NCBI GenBank assembly: GCA_034509495.1
Contig: CM067503.1
Span: forward strand, 18,438,816-18,502,815
Length of the DNA stretch: 64,000 nucleotides
Source: Acestrorhynchus altus
Taxonomy: Eukaryota > Chordata > Actinopteri > Characiformes > Acestrorhynchidae
Direction of reading: 5' to 3'
Each line of letters begins with the position of its first letter. The first letter of the stretch is position 1. The notes under the pieces were generated by a model. The model had not been told where the DNA came from, made no database searches, and saw only the letters and a program-made list of their open reading frames with translations. The translations under genes were made by a program, and so were the position numbers. Below are positions 35,601 to 50,500 of this stretch, piece after piece.

Positions 35601-38600
35601 TTGCTTTGAAAGCACAGACTTCAGGGATGCTGCTATGACTGAGGGTGAGCTGGATCTGGAGGATTACACATCTGCTGTCCTCGGATACATCAGCAAGTGT
35701 GTTGAAGATGCCACCACGCAGACACCAGAGACGCACAATGCCCTAGGGAACCCATGCTGCTTGTTGCTCTAAACAGGCTCTGCACCTGCTTCAAGGATGC
35801 CCCTTCCCCTCCAGTTACAGGTACTTGGGTGTGCTCCTGAGTAACAACTTCACCTGGGGCAGCAACACTTTTAGTTTGATCAGGAAGGCACATCACCAGC
35901 TCTACTTCCTTAAGCAGTTGAGATGTGGAGGAAATGGAGTTCAGTCCTCACCTCCTATAGATATGCAGTGGAGAGCGTTCTATGCTCCAGCATCAACGTA
36001 TGGCACACAAACTGCACTGCTGAAGGGAGGAAAGCTCTGCAGAGGGTGGGGAGCACCCCACTCACCCAGCACACACACTTATTGCCCTGCTTATGTCAGG
36101 CAGGAGGTTGCAGAGCATTAAGTGTAGAACCACTAAACTGAGAAACAGCTTTTTCCCCCAAAGCTGTAAAAATCTTAAACTAGACAAACCACTGCAATGA
36201 CTATACTGTTATATTCATACCTGTTATACCCGTCATATCTGCTCACAACTATGACTCATGTTTATGATGCTGTTTACTGCACCTTATTTATGTAATGTTA
36301 CTTCCTTTTATTTTTATATACTGTTTATTTCTATTTCTGTTTTGATATATATTGCTTATTTTGGCTGTAACTGGGACCTTGAGTGCATCATTTCATTCCA
36401 CATGTACCTCATGTGATGCAAATGACAGTCTCCTTGAATCCTTACTTTTGTGATGAGTTGGGGCTGAGGAGCTTGGTGATAATCCACCATTCTGAACACT
36501 TGTCTTTCATTTTTGAACAATGTTAGAGTGAAAAAGGAAAGGAGTACCTTGCAAAAGAGACAGTTCCCTATTCTGAATATCACTGAAAATCTGTGGATAG
36601 ACCTCAAAAGTGCACGCAAGACATGCTGGAATCTCACATAACTTGAAGACTCTTCTCAGCCTGTTCCCTGTTCAGGCTTAAAGGACATCTTTGAGATATT
36701 TCAGTCAGGTTTTCGGGTTGGTCCCTGCTCTAAATAAATTTCTATCTGTCTTTCTCTTTCTTGTACAGGCTCTGATGATGGGAGATCTGTTTTTTGACTG
36801 TCAGATTGGTGTTGTAGGCTGCAGGGCTCTAAGTCTCAAAGGCCTTATGGGAGTGCGGGACTTAGAGGAGAACTTGGGCAGACAGGAGGAGGTACACAGA
36901 CAATCATGCACTCTAAATGTTATCATTCACACCCCCACATTCACACCCCAACATTTAATTCACCTTAAAGTAGATGCACCGATTTTCTAATTAAGTGTCT
37001 GCAATGTTTTGTTTATATTTTTGTTTACATGCTATATTTATATTGTTCAATAGTGCTGAAGCAAAGAAAATCGTATATTACTGACATTACATATTACATT
37101 ACCCCACTGCAGGATACTGTGTTTTTCCACTGTGGAGAGAGTCTGAGCTCAAAGGGAATGACCTACCTGACAAACTCACTCTTTGACTACCGCAGTCCAG
37201 AAAACAATGGAGTCCGTGCTGAATTTATTCTTGACGGCAACCTTCACAAGGTATCATTATACCTATCAGTATCATTCTAAAGACATCACTCAACACTGTC
37301 TTCACTCCATACCCACATTACTCAACACCATCCACACCCCATAGCCTCATTACCCAATACTCTCCTCATCCCATTCTTGCAGTACCCAACATTGTTTGCA
37401 CCCCACAATTTCATTTCCCAACACCATCCACACACCACAGCCTCATTACCCAACACCATCCTCCCTCCATTCTCACAGTACCGAACACAGTCCACACCCC
37501 ACAACCTCATTACCTGACCTCCTCACCTCATAGCCTAATTAACCAACTCCGTCCTCCCCATTCTTGCAGTACCCAACACTGTCCACATCCCACAACCTCA
37601 TTTCTCACCGCAATTCACACCCCACAACCTCATTACCCAACACCATCCACAACTCATAGCCTAATTAGCCAACTCCGTCCTCCCCATTCCTGCAGTACCC
37701 AACACTGTCCACATCCCACAACCTCATTTCTCACCGCAAATCACACCCCAAATACCATCCACACTACATTGCCTCATTACCTAACACTGTCCATACCTTA
37801 CAGCCTCATTAACCAACACAAAGTTGGTTAATTCCCCCAATTTGCATTGTTGTCTTATACTACCAGCTAAATGGCAAATAGAATAAAATTTACCTTTGAG
37901 CAAGCATAGGCTTTGGTCATTTTAGTTTGTGCTCAGCAGATGTTAAGAGTTACTATATAGATGTTTATAACTGTCAACATGTCAGGTGACTCTCAGACAG
38001 ACAGATCTGGCCATATGTGCAGTACACTGAAAATAATGACTGGGGCACTTCATTTATCCTTACATACAGCCTTTATCTTAAATGATGCTCAGGTGTAAAA
38101 ATGTAGCAGCAGCACCATTAAATGGGGGAAAATATAACAAAGCTGGTCAATTAGTCAGCTTCAGGTTCACCTGAACTTTGAGGTGATGGATGATTTCAAA
38201 GCAGTTTGATGGTTACCAAACAGTAATTGGAGGAAGAAAATCAGTCTGCCTGTAAAAACAAAAGTGACTCATTCATGACTGTTTCTGCTGTTAGGAATTT
38301 CAATTTAGTTCCCACAAAATACAGTTTTTCCAAAATTATCCATGTTCTTGTTGTTACTGTGGGGAGAAATGGTCCGCATACCTACATAACTTTGGAAGTC
38401 CACAGTGTTGTTGCTGTCCTCATTCCTGTGCAGCTCTCCTTTATTAGAACTACATCACGCTCATGCAGATTTTGTATATTTAGCTGAGACTGTGTATGTG
38501 TGTGTGTGTGTGTGTGTATGTGTGTGTGTGTAGGGCTGGAGAGCCTGTAGAATATGGAACTGGTAGGTTAAGTGTTTTCCAACTTTAGGAACTATGGGGT

Positions 38601-41301
38601 TATGGATCTACAGGAGCTTTAAGATTTACACTGTGGAAGTGTGGAATGTCACTGCTGAGCAGGTTTCTCCATTAGCCTTTCGACTAATGAGATGATTAGC
38701 TAGTCAGCTGATTAGTAGGGTTAAAGATCTTCTACTGCTGTTTGAGAAGGTTTGCCACCACTGTTGGATGACTCAAGTCCCCCTACACTTCCCCTCCCCC
38801 CACAGCAGCTCCTACCTCTAGTATGATGTTTTGCTGTCTTTGATCTATCTTTCGTGATGTAACTTCTTCAGTGTTTGCTTTTATGATGTGGTAGGAGACC
38901 TACACTGAAGCTGCAGGCCTGCATCGTTTTGGCGCATTCTATATGGATTACCTCTACATGATGGAGAACACTAACAGAAAAGGTACTGCCTCTTCTCCAC
39001 ATGTTTTGTTTGCTCACTCTCTTTGAACCCTGTTTCACCCCGTCTACTTAGAAGACATGACACCTCATTGACACTCACAAGAGCTGGCCTGAGCTTGCTT
39101 GGCCCTCTCTTATGCTCTCTCTGTCTTGGGGGAAATTTCTTGTCTTGTGAAATCATAAGATTATGCTGTGTGTAGTATCGTTAAAGCAGCATTACGTGAG
39201 AATTGGCATTTCTTGCTCCTGGGCTCCCCATACAGTCTGGAAGTGGGATTTGCAAGTGAAAGAAGTATGTAGACTGTCTTCATAGAGTAATATCGCAGAA
39301 TTTTCCATGAATGTATCCCTGGATACACAGTGTTACACAGTTCTCGCTAGTGTTTCCTGCTCACTTGAACAAGTTACATGGTGCACATTCTGGCATGACA
39401 AGCCTGGAGTAGTGATGATAGCAGTGTTACTCTGCATTTTCCATTCAGCAGAGCATCAAATGATTTTTATAAGTTACAAATGCTGCTTATTGTCGCCCTA
39501 AACGTCCTGAAATATAGCTATTCAGTTGCTGATTGTTGATCAGCTTTGACTATATCAAGGTTTCACACTTGACATCTGTGAGATTTTTTTTCCCATCATT
39601 CAGAGAGTCATAGTGTAGTTTAAATGCTGTATCTTTTACTTGCTGCCTTCCTGGACCTCCTCTCTCCATGTTCTCAGTAGGCAACCTCCAACCTCAGTTA
39701 ATGCTCTAAATTGAAAGCAAATATAGATAGTGTCAGTCTCAGCTGTCAAGCTAATTTGCAAGGTGCAGATAAGTGTCACTCTGTGCCTCTTCCAGTCCAG
39801 CTGAAATGACATGTTCCTGTAGGAATGTGGTGTGAAGCAGTGCCGGGCTTGACCCGCTCTCCGCTCCTCTCTTCTCTGTGACCGGCGTCAGCTCTGCGCA
39901 AACGAAACCCAAAACGGGGTCGCGATCCATGCTGACTTCACCTCGCAATAATGCCAGCGGCGAGAGGCGAGAAGCGAACGAAGAGGCCTCTAATTCTCTA
40001 AATCCCAGCTAATTTCCCTTTGCCTACTCCTCTGAGGCTGGACGAGCGGCCAGATGTTTGATATTAGCTCTAATCTGGCCCGGCGGAATGGGAAGAGGAA
40101 GTCCTGCTGCCCACTGCACGTTTAATCTTGAGAAATCAAGTGGAAATTCTATCCCTCCAACTGCATTTTCTGAAAACCTCCACTCCCCATCCTGCTCTGA
40201 TCTCCCTCTCCTCTCACTTTCTCCATACTTTCTTTCTCTCTCTCTGCTCGCACTTACCTTTGGTTTACCTTCGGCTTTCATTATCAAGCCCTGCAGGTGG
40301 ACGGTGAACTGCTACAACAGCATGGAATAACGGAACAGCTGTGAAAGTGAGAGAGAGTCAGAGAACATTTGGAATTCTCATCACTGGTGTGTGCAGTTCA
40401 TTGCTGCTCCTACAGGTGTCTCTGCAGGCGATAGCGTCAGTCAGCAATAAATCTATACAAAGTGCTGGTCCAGAAGAACCCTTCCCTCTCTACATGTGTG
40501 TTTCTGCCTGTGTGTGTGTGTGTGTATATATGTGTGTTTGACAATTGGCCTTGTCATCTCAGTGCTCGCATTTAACACTAACTTAACATTATCTGTGTGT
40601 GTGGAGATATAGGGCTACAGGATTTCTCAGCAGTGGGTAAAGTGGAACCAGCTCCGCTGGTTCAGGAGACATCAGTAAAACGATTGGTGATCGGCCCTCT
40701 GGACATCCAACTTTGCAGCAGTGCCGTTCATCGCATACTCAAGATGATTGCCTGTGCCATGGACCATGAATATGAGCCCTACTGCAAAACTAAGCCAGGT
40801 GAGCTTTAAACTGCAAATCCAGGCCAGGTGAGCTTGACTCAGAAAACCCAAAACAGGTGAACTCTACTCTGCAAACCCAGGCCAGGTGAAATTTACACTT
40901 CTAATCCAGACCAGATGAGCCTTTCTTAGCAAACCCAGGCCAGGTGAGCTTTACTCAGAAAACCCAGGCCAGGTGAGCTTTACATTCCATATCCAGGCCA
41001 GGTGAGTTTTACACTGCAAAGCCAGACTAGATGATCTTTACACTCCAACCCTGTCCAGGTGAGCATTAAACTGCAAACCCAGCCCCCCACCTTTATTTCT
41101 AATGTGCACCCTTTGTCTCCTGAATGGACAGATGTTGTAGAGGAGTGCAGGGTGGTTCTTGGTGAAGAAGAGGTGGCATTGCTGGAAGAATTCATCCCAA
41201 CACGGTTGACTTGTGTGACATTGATGAAAGCTTCAGTCACTGTTGCCTTGGCAGAGTTTAACACACTGCACATACTGCTTCCAACTATTTTGGGCCAAAA
41301 G

Positions 41302-41356
<55 letters not shown>

Positions 41357-44124
41357 ACACAGACACACACAGAGTTGCCTTCCATGCTGTATCAGAAATG
41401 TATCACCTGTGTTTTTGTGTTTCTCACAGAATGCTCCTGGACAAGTGACCACCCCACAGTTCCAGTCTGTGAAGCCACTGCCTGCTCTTCGTCTTCTTGT
41501 GGAACGAGTGAATCTGGAACATTCCGTGCCGATGTATGGCCCTGAGCTCATACGCAATGTCAGCAGCCTCAGCCAGCCTTCAGATAACCTTCTGCACAAC
41601 TGCTACACACATTGCTACCTAAAGGTACACACACACACACATGCTGTATAATGTTGATAAAGCATTACTACAATAATAACAAAAGAGGCAACAACAATAA
41701 TCATCAATGAATGTAATAATAATTAAAATAAGAGTTTTTCCAAATGTAAAAAAAAAATCTATGGGTAAAATAAATGCATATACTTTAAACATATTTACAG
41801 TATATTTACATATACCTGAATATTTGTAATTATAAGAGAATATTAGAAAATATTTGTGGAAACATTATTATTCTCACTTATGCCCTTATGTCAAAGGCAG
41901 AATAACCCCCATAAATTGTTTGATTCTTGTGTTTAGTTTTGTTTAAATTAAGTAATGAATTCTAAACCCTCTGAATAAGACCACACAAACTCAGAAAATC
42001 AGAATTCATCTTGTTTACTGTGTTAGCTCATGAGCATAATAAACACAATAAATTCTGGCTTCATGGTGAAAAATGAAATTTCTTGTTTTGATGTAATCAT
42101 TGGTTGAAATGACTCATTACTGCCTCTAAATGGCTTTTGATGTTTGGTGATTTTGCTGTGGAGGAGCTAAGAAATTAAACCAGTAATAAAAGTGGTTTGC
42201 TGTAGTGTAGTGGATAGCAGGACAAGCATACCTCTCTCCACCAGTAAGAGTCTTGGGCAGAAATCCTAACTCTACATTCATCTGCCTGTGTAACATTGAT
42301 TGACTCCGGTGGAAACACCAGTTGTTACCTTTATTTGCAGCTGCACATACAGCTTTTTACTATTTTGTATGATGGAGTGGTTTGGGTCAGATTTATGGAT
42401 CCTGTCCAGGATGAAAAGGCATCAAATAAACAGCATAGAAAAAGTCAGAATTTGAGCTCCAAAAGCTCAGATGATGTCCCTTCTTTTTCGTCAAGACATT
42501 TAAAATAAAAGTACATTAGTCATAGACAAAACAGCATAATGTGACAGGCTGAATAAAGAAAGTCAGGCTGAAATAAATATATATTTCCAATTTGTATTTT
42601 GAATGAAATGTAAACATGGATACACACAAATCCAATATATATTCCACTGAATGTGTCATCACACAATATAAACACATATATTTCATGCCTTGTGATCAGA
42701 GTTTGTCTGCGGAGTCCACGGAGTCCACTGATATGGGGGATTTTTGTATGTTGTCATGGTGATGTCATTGCCAATCTTTCTGCCCTCTCAGTTCTTTGTG
42801 CAACGTTTAGAACATTTAACTATGATTCAACAGTATTAATATGTAAACATATATTGAATATCACGTTGGTAAAGGCTTATTCTGTATTAAAATGCTTAGC
42901 TATTTAAAACCAATGAGATGATTTGCTAACAGAGCTGGTATTTTAAGCTGTAACTTTGACAGCTGTAACTTTGTGAGTAGGGCTTGTATTCACACAGTAC
43001 AGGTGCATCTTCATACACAGCTCCGATTCTGCTTCTCTTCTGACCTGAATGTGTGAGCTCAGCTTTGAAGAAGAGAGGGATTTTAAACAGATCAGGGTTC
43101 AGAGACCTGTTGGACCAGGGGTGTTTAGTGTTGCACTGTGTCGATGAAGTGTGTGCGTGTAATGGTGTTCTGTGATGGAGAGGCAGGTGTCTCTGTAAAC
43201 ATTAAAGTCTTTTTTTTCTTTCTCTAGGTGTTTGAATTGCAAGCAGGATTGACCCTCCTGGATAATGAAGGGACCCCTCCACTCTTCCCCATAATCCCCT
43301 CATTTAGTACAGCCCTCTATGGGAAGATGCTTCAGTTCCCTGCATACTGGTAAGAGGACAATGCCAAGAGCTGTACACACAAATGCATATGAATATGCGA
43401 TGTGTCTACTCTAAAGCAATAATCATGTTTTATCAAATTTGTAGGAGCTTTTCCTTCCCCTTTTCCCTACGAAAAGGCTTTATGTCAAATGTCATATAAC
43501 GAAGCTGAAAAACAGGGCTCATTGCATCCATTGATCAGAGAAGCTGGTAGTGGTGGTACTGTATGTCTAGATCTTTCTTTAACATTTAGTTGATACTATT
43601 ATGTCATGCAGAGCCTGGTTGTCAGCCCCTTAGCATTGTGGCTATCCTACCAAAAACTGCACATGTCCACTGTCTGTCCCTTTTTTTATTACTGTTGTAC
43701 ATATGTTTGTTGTACCTGTTGTACCTATGGTTTTCCATGCTATGAGCTAACCACCTGGTACATGCAACCTTGCGATGAGCACTTGATTGCAGCGTTAAAT
43801 GGCTCGTACAGAATAACCCAACCAGAAGTTGTTTGCGCATAACCCCTATTGTGACTCTTTGAGCGATAAAATAGAAGAACCTCTTTTGGCTCCATGAAGG
43901 ACCGTATTTATACTAGAGATGTGAAGTGTATGTAGTTGAGAGAAACTTTGTTCTTAATAGTACTTAATAGGACCAAAGAACCATTTGTAGCACCTTTGTT
44001 TTTAAGAGTGCAGATAGAGGAAAGGAGCTGTAAAAAGATAAAAGAAAGCGAAAATGTGTTATGATTTGTCTTCAATAGATGTTTGAAACATGGAAGATGG
44101 TTTTCCAATGCATGCATAATCACA

Positions 44125-44181
<57 letters not shown>

Positions 44182-47100
44182 CGCTTTATAGCGCATCTGT
44201 GAAAGTGGTGTGAGAGTGAAAGTCTTGGCTGTGAGTCGATTTAGCTCCATTAGTTTGACTCTAAACATGTCAGAGCTGCATATGGTTTTCCCCAACTTGC
44301 TGCAGGAAGCTGCAGAGAACCATGGCTTTTGCATGTGTGCAGAGAACACCCTCCAAACACACACACATCAAGGTTCTTTAGACTTGTAAAAAGATTCTTT
44401 GCACTTCTTTATGGACCCGGAAATAGTTCTTCTATGATGTCAGTCAAAATGCCATTTGAGGCACCTTCATTATGTCTGCTTCTAGCTCTGAGATTCTTAT
44501 CAAGTCCATCATAGTACAAGTGTGAAGAAACTTTGAACTGGTAAAGAACCTGCTCATTTTACGTTTACATTTATGGTATGTAGCAGATGCCTTTATCCAG
44601 AGTGACTTACAAAAGTGCTTTACTGTTCACTCAGCCTTAGCTAGTAGATGAGGCTAGAATCCTCCCAAACTCTATATCAAGTGAAGGTTTTTTTAGACTC
44701 AAATCTCTACTACAGACTCTTTATTGAAACTGAAGTGGTTCTTCTGTGGCTTGGCTCATTTTTACTTTTAAGAGGCTGTGCTTCTGGATCTATCCTTCTC
44801 CTCAGGTCCATACAGGAAAATCAGCAGAATGCTTGACCCTACACTCTTTCATGCCCTGGCCACTGAGGTGTTGCGCCTGTGGTTTTTCTGTGGATGTAAG
44901 AACAGCCTGGGTCATCTTTCATGCCTGCTGTTTTGGTCAGGGCTTTTTTTGAGGTTGTTATTTTTCCTGTCCATGTGCAGACTGTAGTAGTTAAGTGTGT
45001 CTATGGTGTTTTGAAGAAAGAAGAAAGAGACAGACAGATTGTTTTACTTTTCGGCACCATTTTCCTGCTAACCTCAGTGTGAACAAGCCATTCCTGATGC
45101 TGACTCTGGCCTTTGACCCTTGACTGACCCCCTAGGCAGGCTTCTGTCAGACAGCTGTCATTGAATCTGACAACTCACTGAGGAAGGAGGAAGGAAGGAA
45201 GAGTTCATGAAAGTGACTGTACTGTGAATGGGATGCACTTAGTTCTGCTCTGAGCTCTATAGATAGCACAGTCTGAAGCATGAAAAATGCATGATCTGTG
45301 CATATTAGCTTGACAAGAGTGCTCACTCATCCCCAGTGGGGACACGCTCTTCATGACCGGTGGTGTGTTTGAGCACCTGGCTGACTGTGAGTGAATGAGA
45401 GACTGTGGGAGTCTAATCATAAATTAGATGTGTCAGTCTTTGGAAAGCATGCACTTTGTGAAGATGAGAAAGTGTCCATCAGTCCGGTCTGTAACAACCC
45501 TTCGACACAGTCACATTTAAAAAATGTGATGGGGAAGTAGTCATGGTTAATGCTGTTCCTTGCTCTCAAACACTTGCTATATATGCAAAATAAACACTAT
45601 ACCAGAGCTCTCAAGTCGGATCAGGGTTGCCAAGTTTGAATATGTAAAATGTTTTAATAAATAGGCATATTTATTATAAAGATGTATAAAGATCATGAAG
45701 AAGTCTTTATTGATGTCTCTTCCTCAGAAAGACCAAAAGGGAGGAATTTGGTGTTAGGGGGGTGGACTAAGAACGAAGGGCAACAGAGAGTGCGATTTTC
45801 TGTGATTTTGTATTTTTATTAGTCTGGTGAAATGTGATCATGCCAAAATGCTGATATTTAAAAACAAGCTTTAAATGTTTTTTTTTTTGTTTACATGCTA
45901 AAGACATATTGATCTGTTATGTAAAGTGAGTCAGTTTAATATGTTACATGGTACCGATTTGTGTGTTCCGAACATGTCTCAGAGATTTAAACCTTTCAAT
46001 TCTAAAGGCCTGTGTATGGTACCGTACCTCAGCTCCTTGCCCTAAAAAAACATAATTAATTACATATTAGTTTCATAGTAGTTACTGAATAATTCAAAAT
46101 GGTTGTTGAGTAATTAATTGTGGTTAATTCATTATAGATAATGAATAATTCATTATACAGTGATTACTGTACAATTCAAAGTAGTACTGAAGATTCATAG
46201 TGATTGTGGTTACGTCGTGGATACTGCATAAATCATCGTAGATATTGAATAATTCATAAGAGGTACAATTATTACAGACACCCACATATACAGTACAATG
46301 CTAGCAGAGCTAGGTTACATATAATTGGACAGGAGCAGTGGTGTAATTTCCAAATTGATGATGATGCATTAATGTGATATTTGCTGAAGCTAATATCTGG
46401 TTTTAGATATGAGCTTGTTTTAACATTAGAGCAGAGTGGAGCAGCAGTGCTGGACTGGGGGTCTAGGCTCTCAGAAGCTGTCGCTCAGTGGGGACTTAAG
46501 TACCTGCTTGCAGCATTGCCTGAACTCTTACACCCTGTGTGTGCATGTCTGTGTGTGCGCCTGTTCTGTACCTGAGCTCGGGGGCAGCAGGCTGTAGTTA
46601 ATTAGCTATAATAGGAGGCAGCCTCAGGACTACTGACTTCAGAGTCTCACTTTGCTAAACCTGTCTCCCCTCTAAGAACCACTCATAAAAACACCACAGG
46701 AGAGAGAGGGAGTATGCAGTCTGACTCGTACACTGTCTGGTGAGGTCTGGGTCAGTCCTGGAAAGGCACCAGCTTGTTGGTGTAGATGCTAATAAATTCT
46801 CTCACTCTGTGTATCAGAAAATATGTTCAAGGATGCATGAAATTGAGAGGCATTTAAAAGGTGACATTTTATACCCTTTTTACAGTTCCCTGTGCTTTGA
46901 ATGAAATGTCTCTGACATGCTTTGGTCGAGATACCATAAAGATCAAGCCCCACAGCACCCTCTTCACCTTGTCTAGACAGCCCTGTTCAGAACAGTTTGT
47001 TTGAGTTCCTGTTCCGTTAAATGATAATGAGTCACTACTAATTCGAGCACAGTTCGAGAGCTTGCTCTGCCAAGGTTTGAGGGGAAAATAGTCAAAAGTT

Positions 47101-47469
47101 GCAAATAGAACACAAATAGAAATTCTACTTGCCGAAACGTGATGGGTTGTTGTGTGGGCATCCTCCATACACGTCTGTTCTACTTTTGCTCAGAAAACGA
47201 ATGCCAATGCATTAGACAGTTTTTTAAAAATGTTCATTTATTTATTGTATTTTTCTCCTTTTCATCTTATTCAAATGATATTACCTCAATATTCCATCCC
47301 AGTTTGGAAGTACCAGTTACCCCCATTAGGATTCTGCCCCTATTACACATGACGCTCCCAATACTACGAGGGTGAAGACAAGCACTTTCTTCTGATACAT
47401 GTGGCAGCAGTTTTTCTAGTTCTTCTTGTTTTCGAACTACCCCTTTTGCATCATTGCAGCCAACATGCT

Positions 47470-47528
<59 letters not shown>

Positions 47529-47547
47529 TACAGATACATATACATAT

Positions 47548-47584
<37 letters not shown>

Positions 47585-50500
47585 TCTAACATTGAAACCA
47601 ACTGCCGTATTTTGTGTAGATTCCATGTCACAAAACAGTTCTGAACTATCAAAGGATGGAGTCACCAAAACTCTGATGGTGTTCTGTGGTAAATAGCACC
47701 AAGACATTAGCAGCAAATTCCAGAAAGTGCTATATGTTGTGAGATGTGTCCTCAGTGAGTTTTGCTAATGGTCCTGCTGTTGCTTCACCACGTTTCTTTT
47801 TTTCAAGTGCTTTTGGTAGGTACTGACAACTACATGTCAGGAACACCCCATCGGCCTTGTGTTTCTGAGATGTTCTGACCTAGTCATCCATCCATCACAA
47901 TTTGGCCTTTGTCAAAGTGTCTCAAGTTTTAACTCTTGAGCATTTTTCCTGCTGAAATGGTCTATATGTTCACTTGATTATTAATATGTATTGACCCCCA
48001 TTGAAAGGTGCCATTGTAACAAAATGAGCCAAGTTATTCTCGTGACCTGCTGTTGCTGGTAGCTTGTGCCAACTAAATGGACAGAGAGAGACGTATGACC
48101 TGTAATATGCTTTTATAAATACTTTTCCTTTGACTGCAGGTTTGCTATGGACAGTTAGTTTTGATGCCTTTTAGGAATAGTTTTGCTGCCCGTCCTGTAT
48201 TATGAGTTACATGGGAAACTTGCAAATGCTGTAGGCATTTATATTCGGTGCATCCATTGCAGCGGATGTTGCCGTGTTCTCTGAAACGGCAGATGGCAGT
48301 GCAAAGAAATACCCCTGGAAATGTACTTGCTTCAGAATCGCCCTTTTTGTATAAAGAGCAGCATGTATGGGGCCAACCCATGGAGGCAGAACCACTTCGG
48401 TTAAGTTATTTTTGGCATGTGCACCTTTTCACCAGTTGCAAGTTTTATACTGGTTGGCAACTAACATTCAAGTCTGAAATTGTATTTTATTATTGAGTCA
48501 ACGAGAACAAATTGGTTGGTATAAATGTACAGGTTAAGTGTAGCTGGGATGTTTCGTTCAAAAATATACTTTCTGTTCAACTCCTTTGACAGGAGGCGTG
48601 ATTTAATCATGTTTTTTGTCTTTGCTGCCAATAACAAGGCAGTTCCCATATTTAACTCTTGCAAGATGCAAGAAATTTCTAATGAGACGGGCTCTAACAT
48701 AGAATGGGGAGCCAAATCTGAGAGACATGTTATCTGCAAAAAAACAAGCTAACAAAAACAAACAAACAGACACTGCTGTATGTGCATCACATACACAAAT
48801 GTCTGTGCTAAAGCATTAGAAGTTGTGTGATATCTGTGGCACATTCTGTGTTTTTTAATTCTGACAGAGTGTAGAACTAGGTTATACCCCACTGCTTGGA
48901 AAATTGGCTGTTGAGAGCATTTCAGGGTTCCCACACATCCTGGAAAACTTGAAAAACCTGGAAATTAAGAAACTCATTTTCCAGTCATAGAAATAATGTG
49001 AAAATTAGAAAATTGCAAAAATGTCCTGGAAACATTAGTGAGGTCCTGGAAAAGTAGAAAGTTGGATTATGAAGCCATGGAGATTACGTGTTTTGGGAGA
49101 GGACGCCCACTTGTTGAAGCTTGTAATGCTGCAATCTCTCATATAGACAGCTGGAGCAAATGCTCCGAGCTAGGTCAGAGATGTTTAAACGTGTGTCACA
49201 CTCCTTTCAGCGTGGGTTGTACATACACAGTATGGACAAAAGAGAGTTTATCCTTTTGTTAAAGTAACTGTGTGTACCATTCAGTGATTTGGTGCATTGC
49301 TGTGTGGATTTGATTGCATTCAGTGACCAGCTTTAGTGAGATCAAAATATTGGACCATGCCAGCTCATTGCAGTTTTGCAGTTCATTACAAAAGTATTGG
49401 ATGGAGCACTTTTCAGACAGCACCCTTCCACTGTTCCAAGGTTTATTGCTGGGGAGCATTATACTCTTCTAGTGCACTCCTAATCTTTGGCGTGATGTTA
49501 ATAGGTCCATTTATCTGGTCCAGAGAGTCCTATTATTGGACAGTACTTTTCTACGTGGACCAGACAAGCTGTGTGTGTGTGTGTGTGTGCATCTGCACAT
49601 CCCTCTCAGCCCTTATTGGCGCAGCCATATGAGCGTTTACACTGTCCAAGATAATTAATCAGCACTCTTTTGCCACAGTCCAAGAAGCTGTAATTAGGTC
49701 TCCCTTTCTCTTCATCACTCAACATGATGCTTGCTCGGGACAGTAAGCCAAAATAGCAAATATGTATTGATATCATATCTCCTAAAGACACATTAATGAC
49801 TCCTAAGCCTTTTGGACATACATTTTCTGGAGTGATAAATTGAAATGGGACCCTCACAAACAAGAACATGCTAACAATTAAACACAGTGGTGGTAGTATG
49901 ATGTCATGGGGATTTGTTGCTGCTCTAGCCTTTGCAACTTCCTGTAATTGTTGAAACTATGAATTCTGCTTTCTACTCACCAGTCTTTGATATGAAGCTC
50001 AAGCTCCGTTGGGTTTATGCAGCAATACAATTAACTAATATACCTAAAGAAATTCTACTACTGATCGACATGGTTTAGCATAATTCAGGAGAAGATGGTC
50101 AGCTGATGGATCGTAGGCCAACATATATCTTTGGTGGATTTGAAAGCAGCTCCTTTTGGTGTGTTTCTTCCTGTAAAACTGATGTGGCTATCACTGGAGA
50201 GACTGCAAAAGAAAGTCCTGTCTGGCCAACGAATTGTGGTATGCCGAGATAATCAGTGTCCTAACATGAGAACATGAATGAGTTATGGTACTTTCATGCT
50301 GAATTGTTGAAAGGTCAAATTTAATGGCTAATGGTTTGCTGTTAAAATATTTTGGAACTAATTCTGTACTGCTCTCTTGAGGACCACCCTTTACAGAGGT
50401 CTAGCCAACACAAATAATGCTCGCAAGGTATTACATGCTTTGACTCAATGTGCTCTAGAGCAGTGGTTCTGACCAGGGTCAGTCCCTGATGACTGCTTAG

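Noticed and set aside
35398..35736. 112-codon - strand frame
   Set aside because: Antisense shadow of the L2-like LINE fragment.
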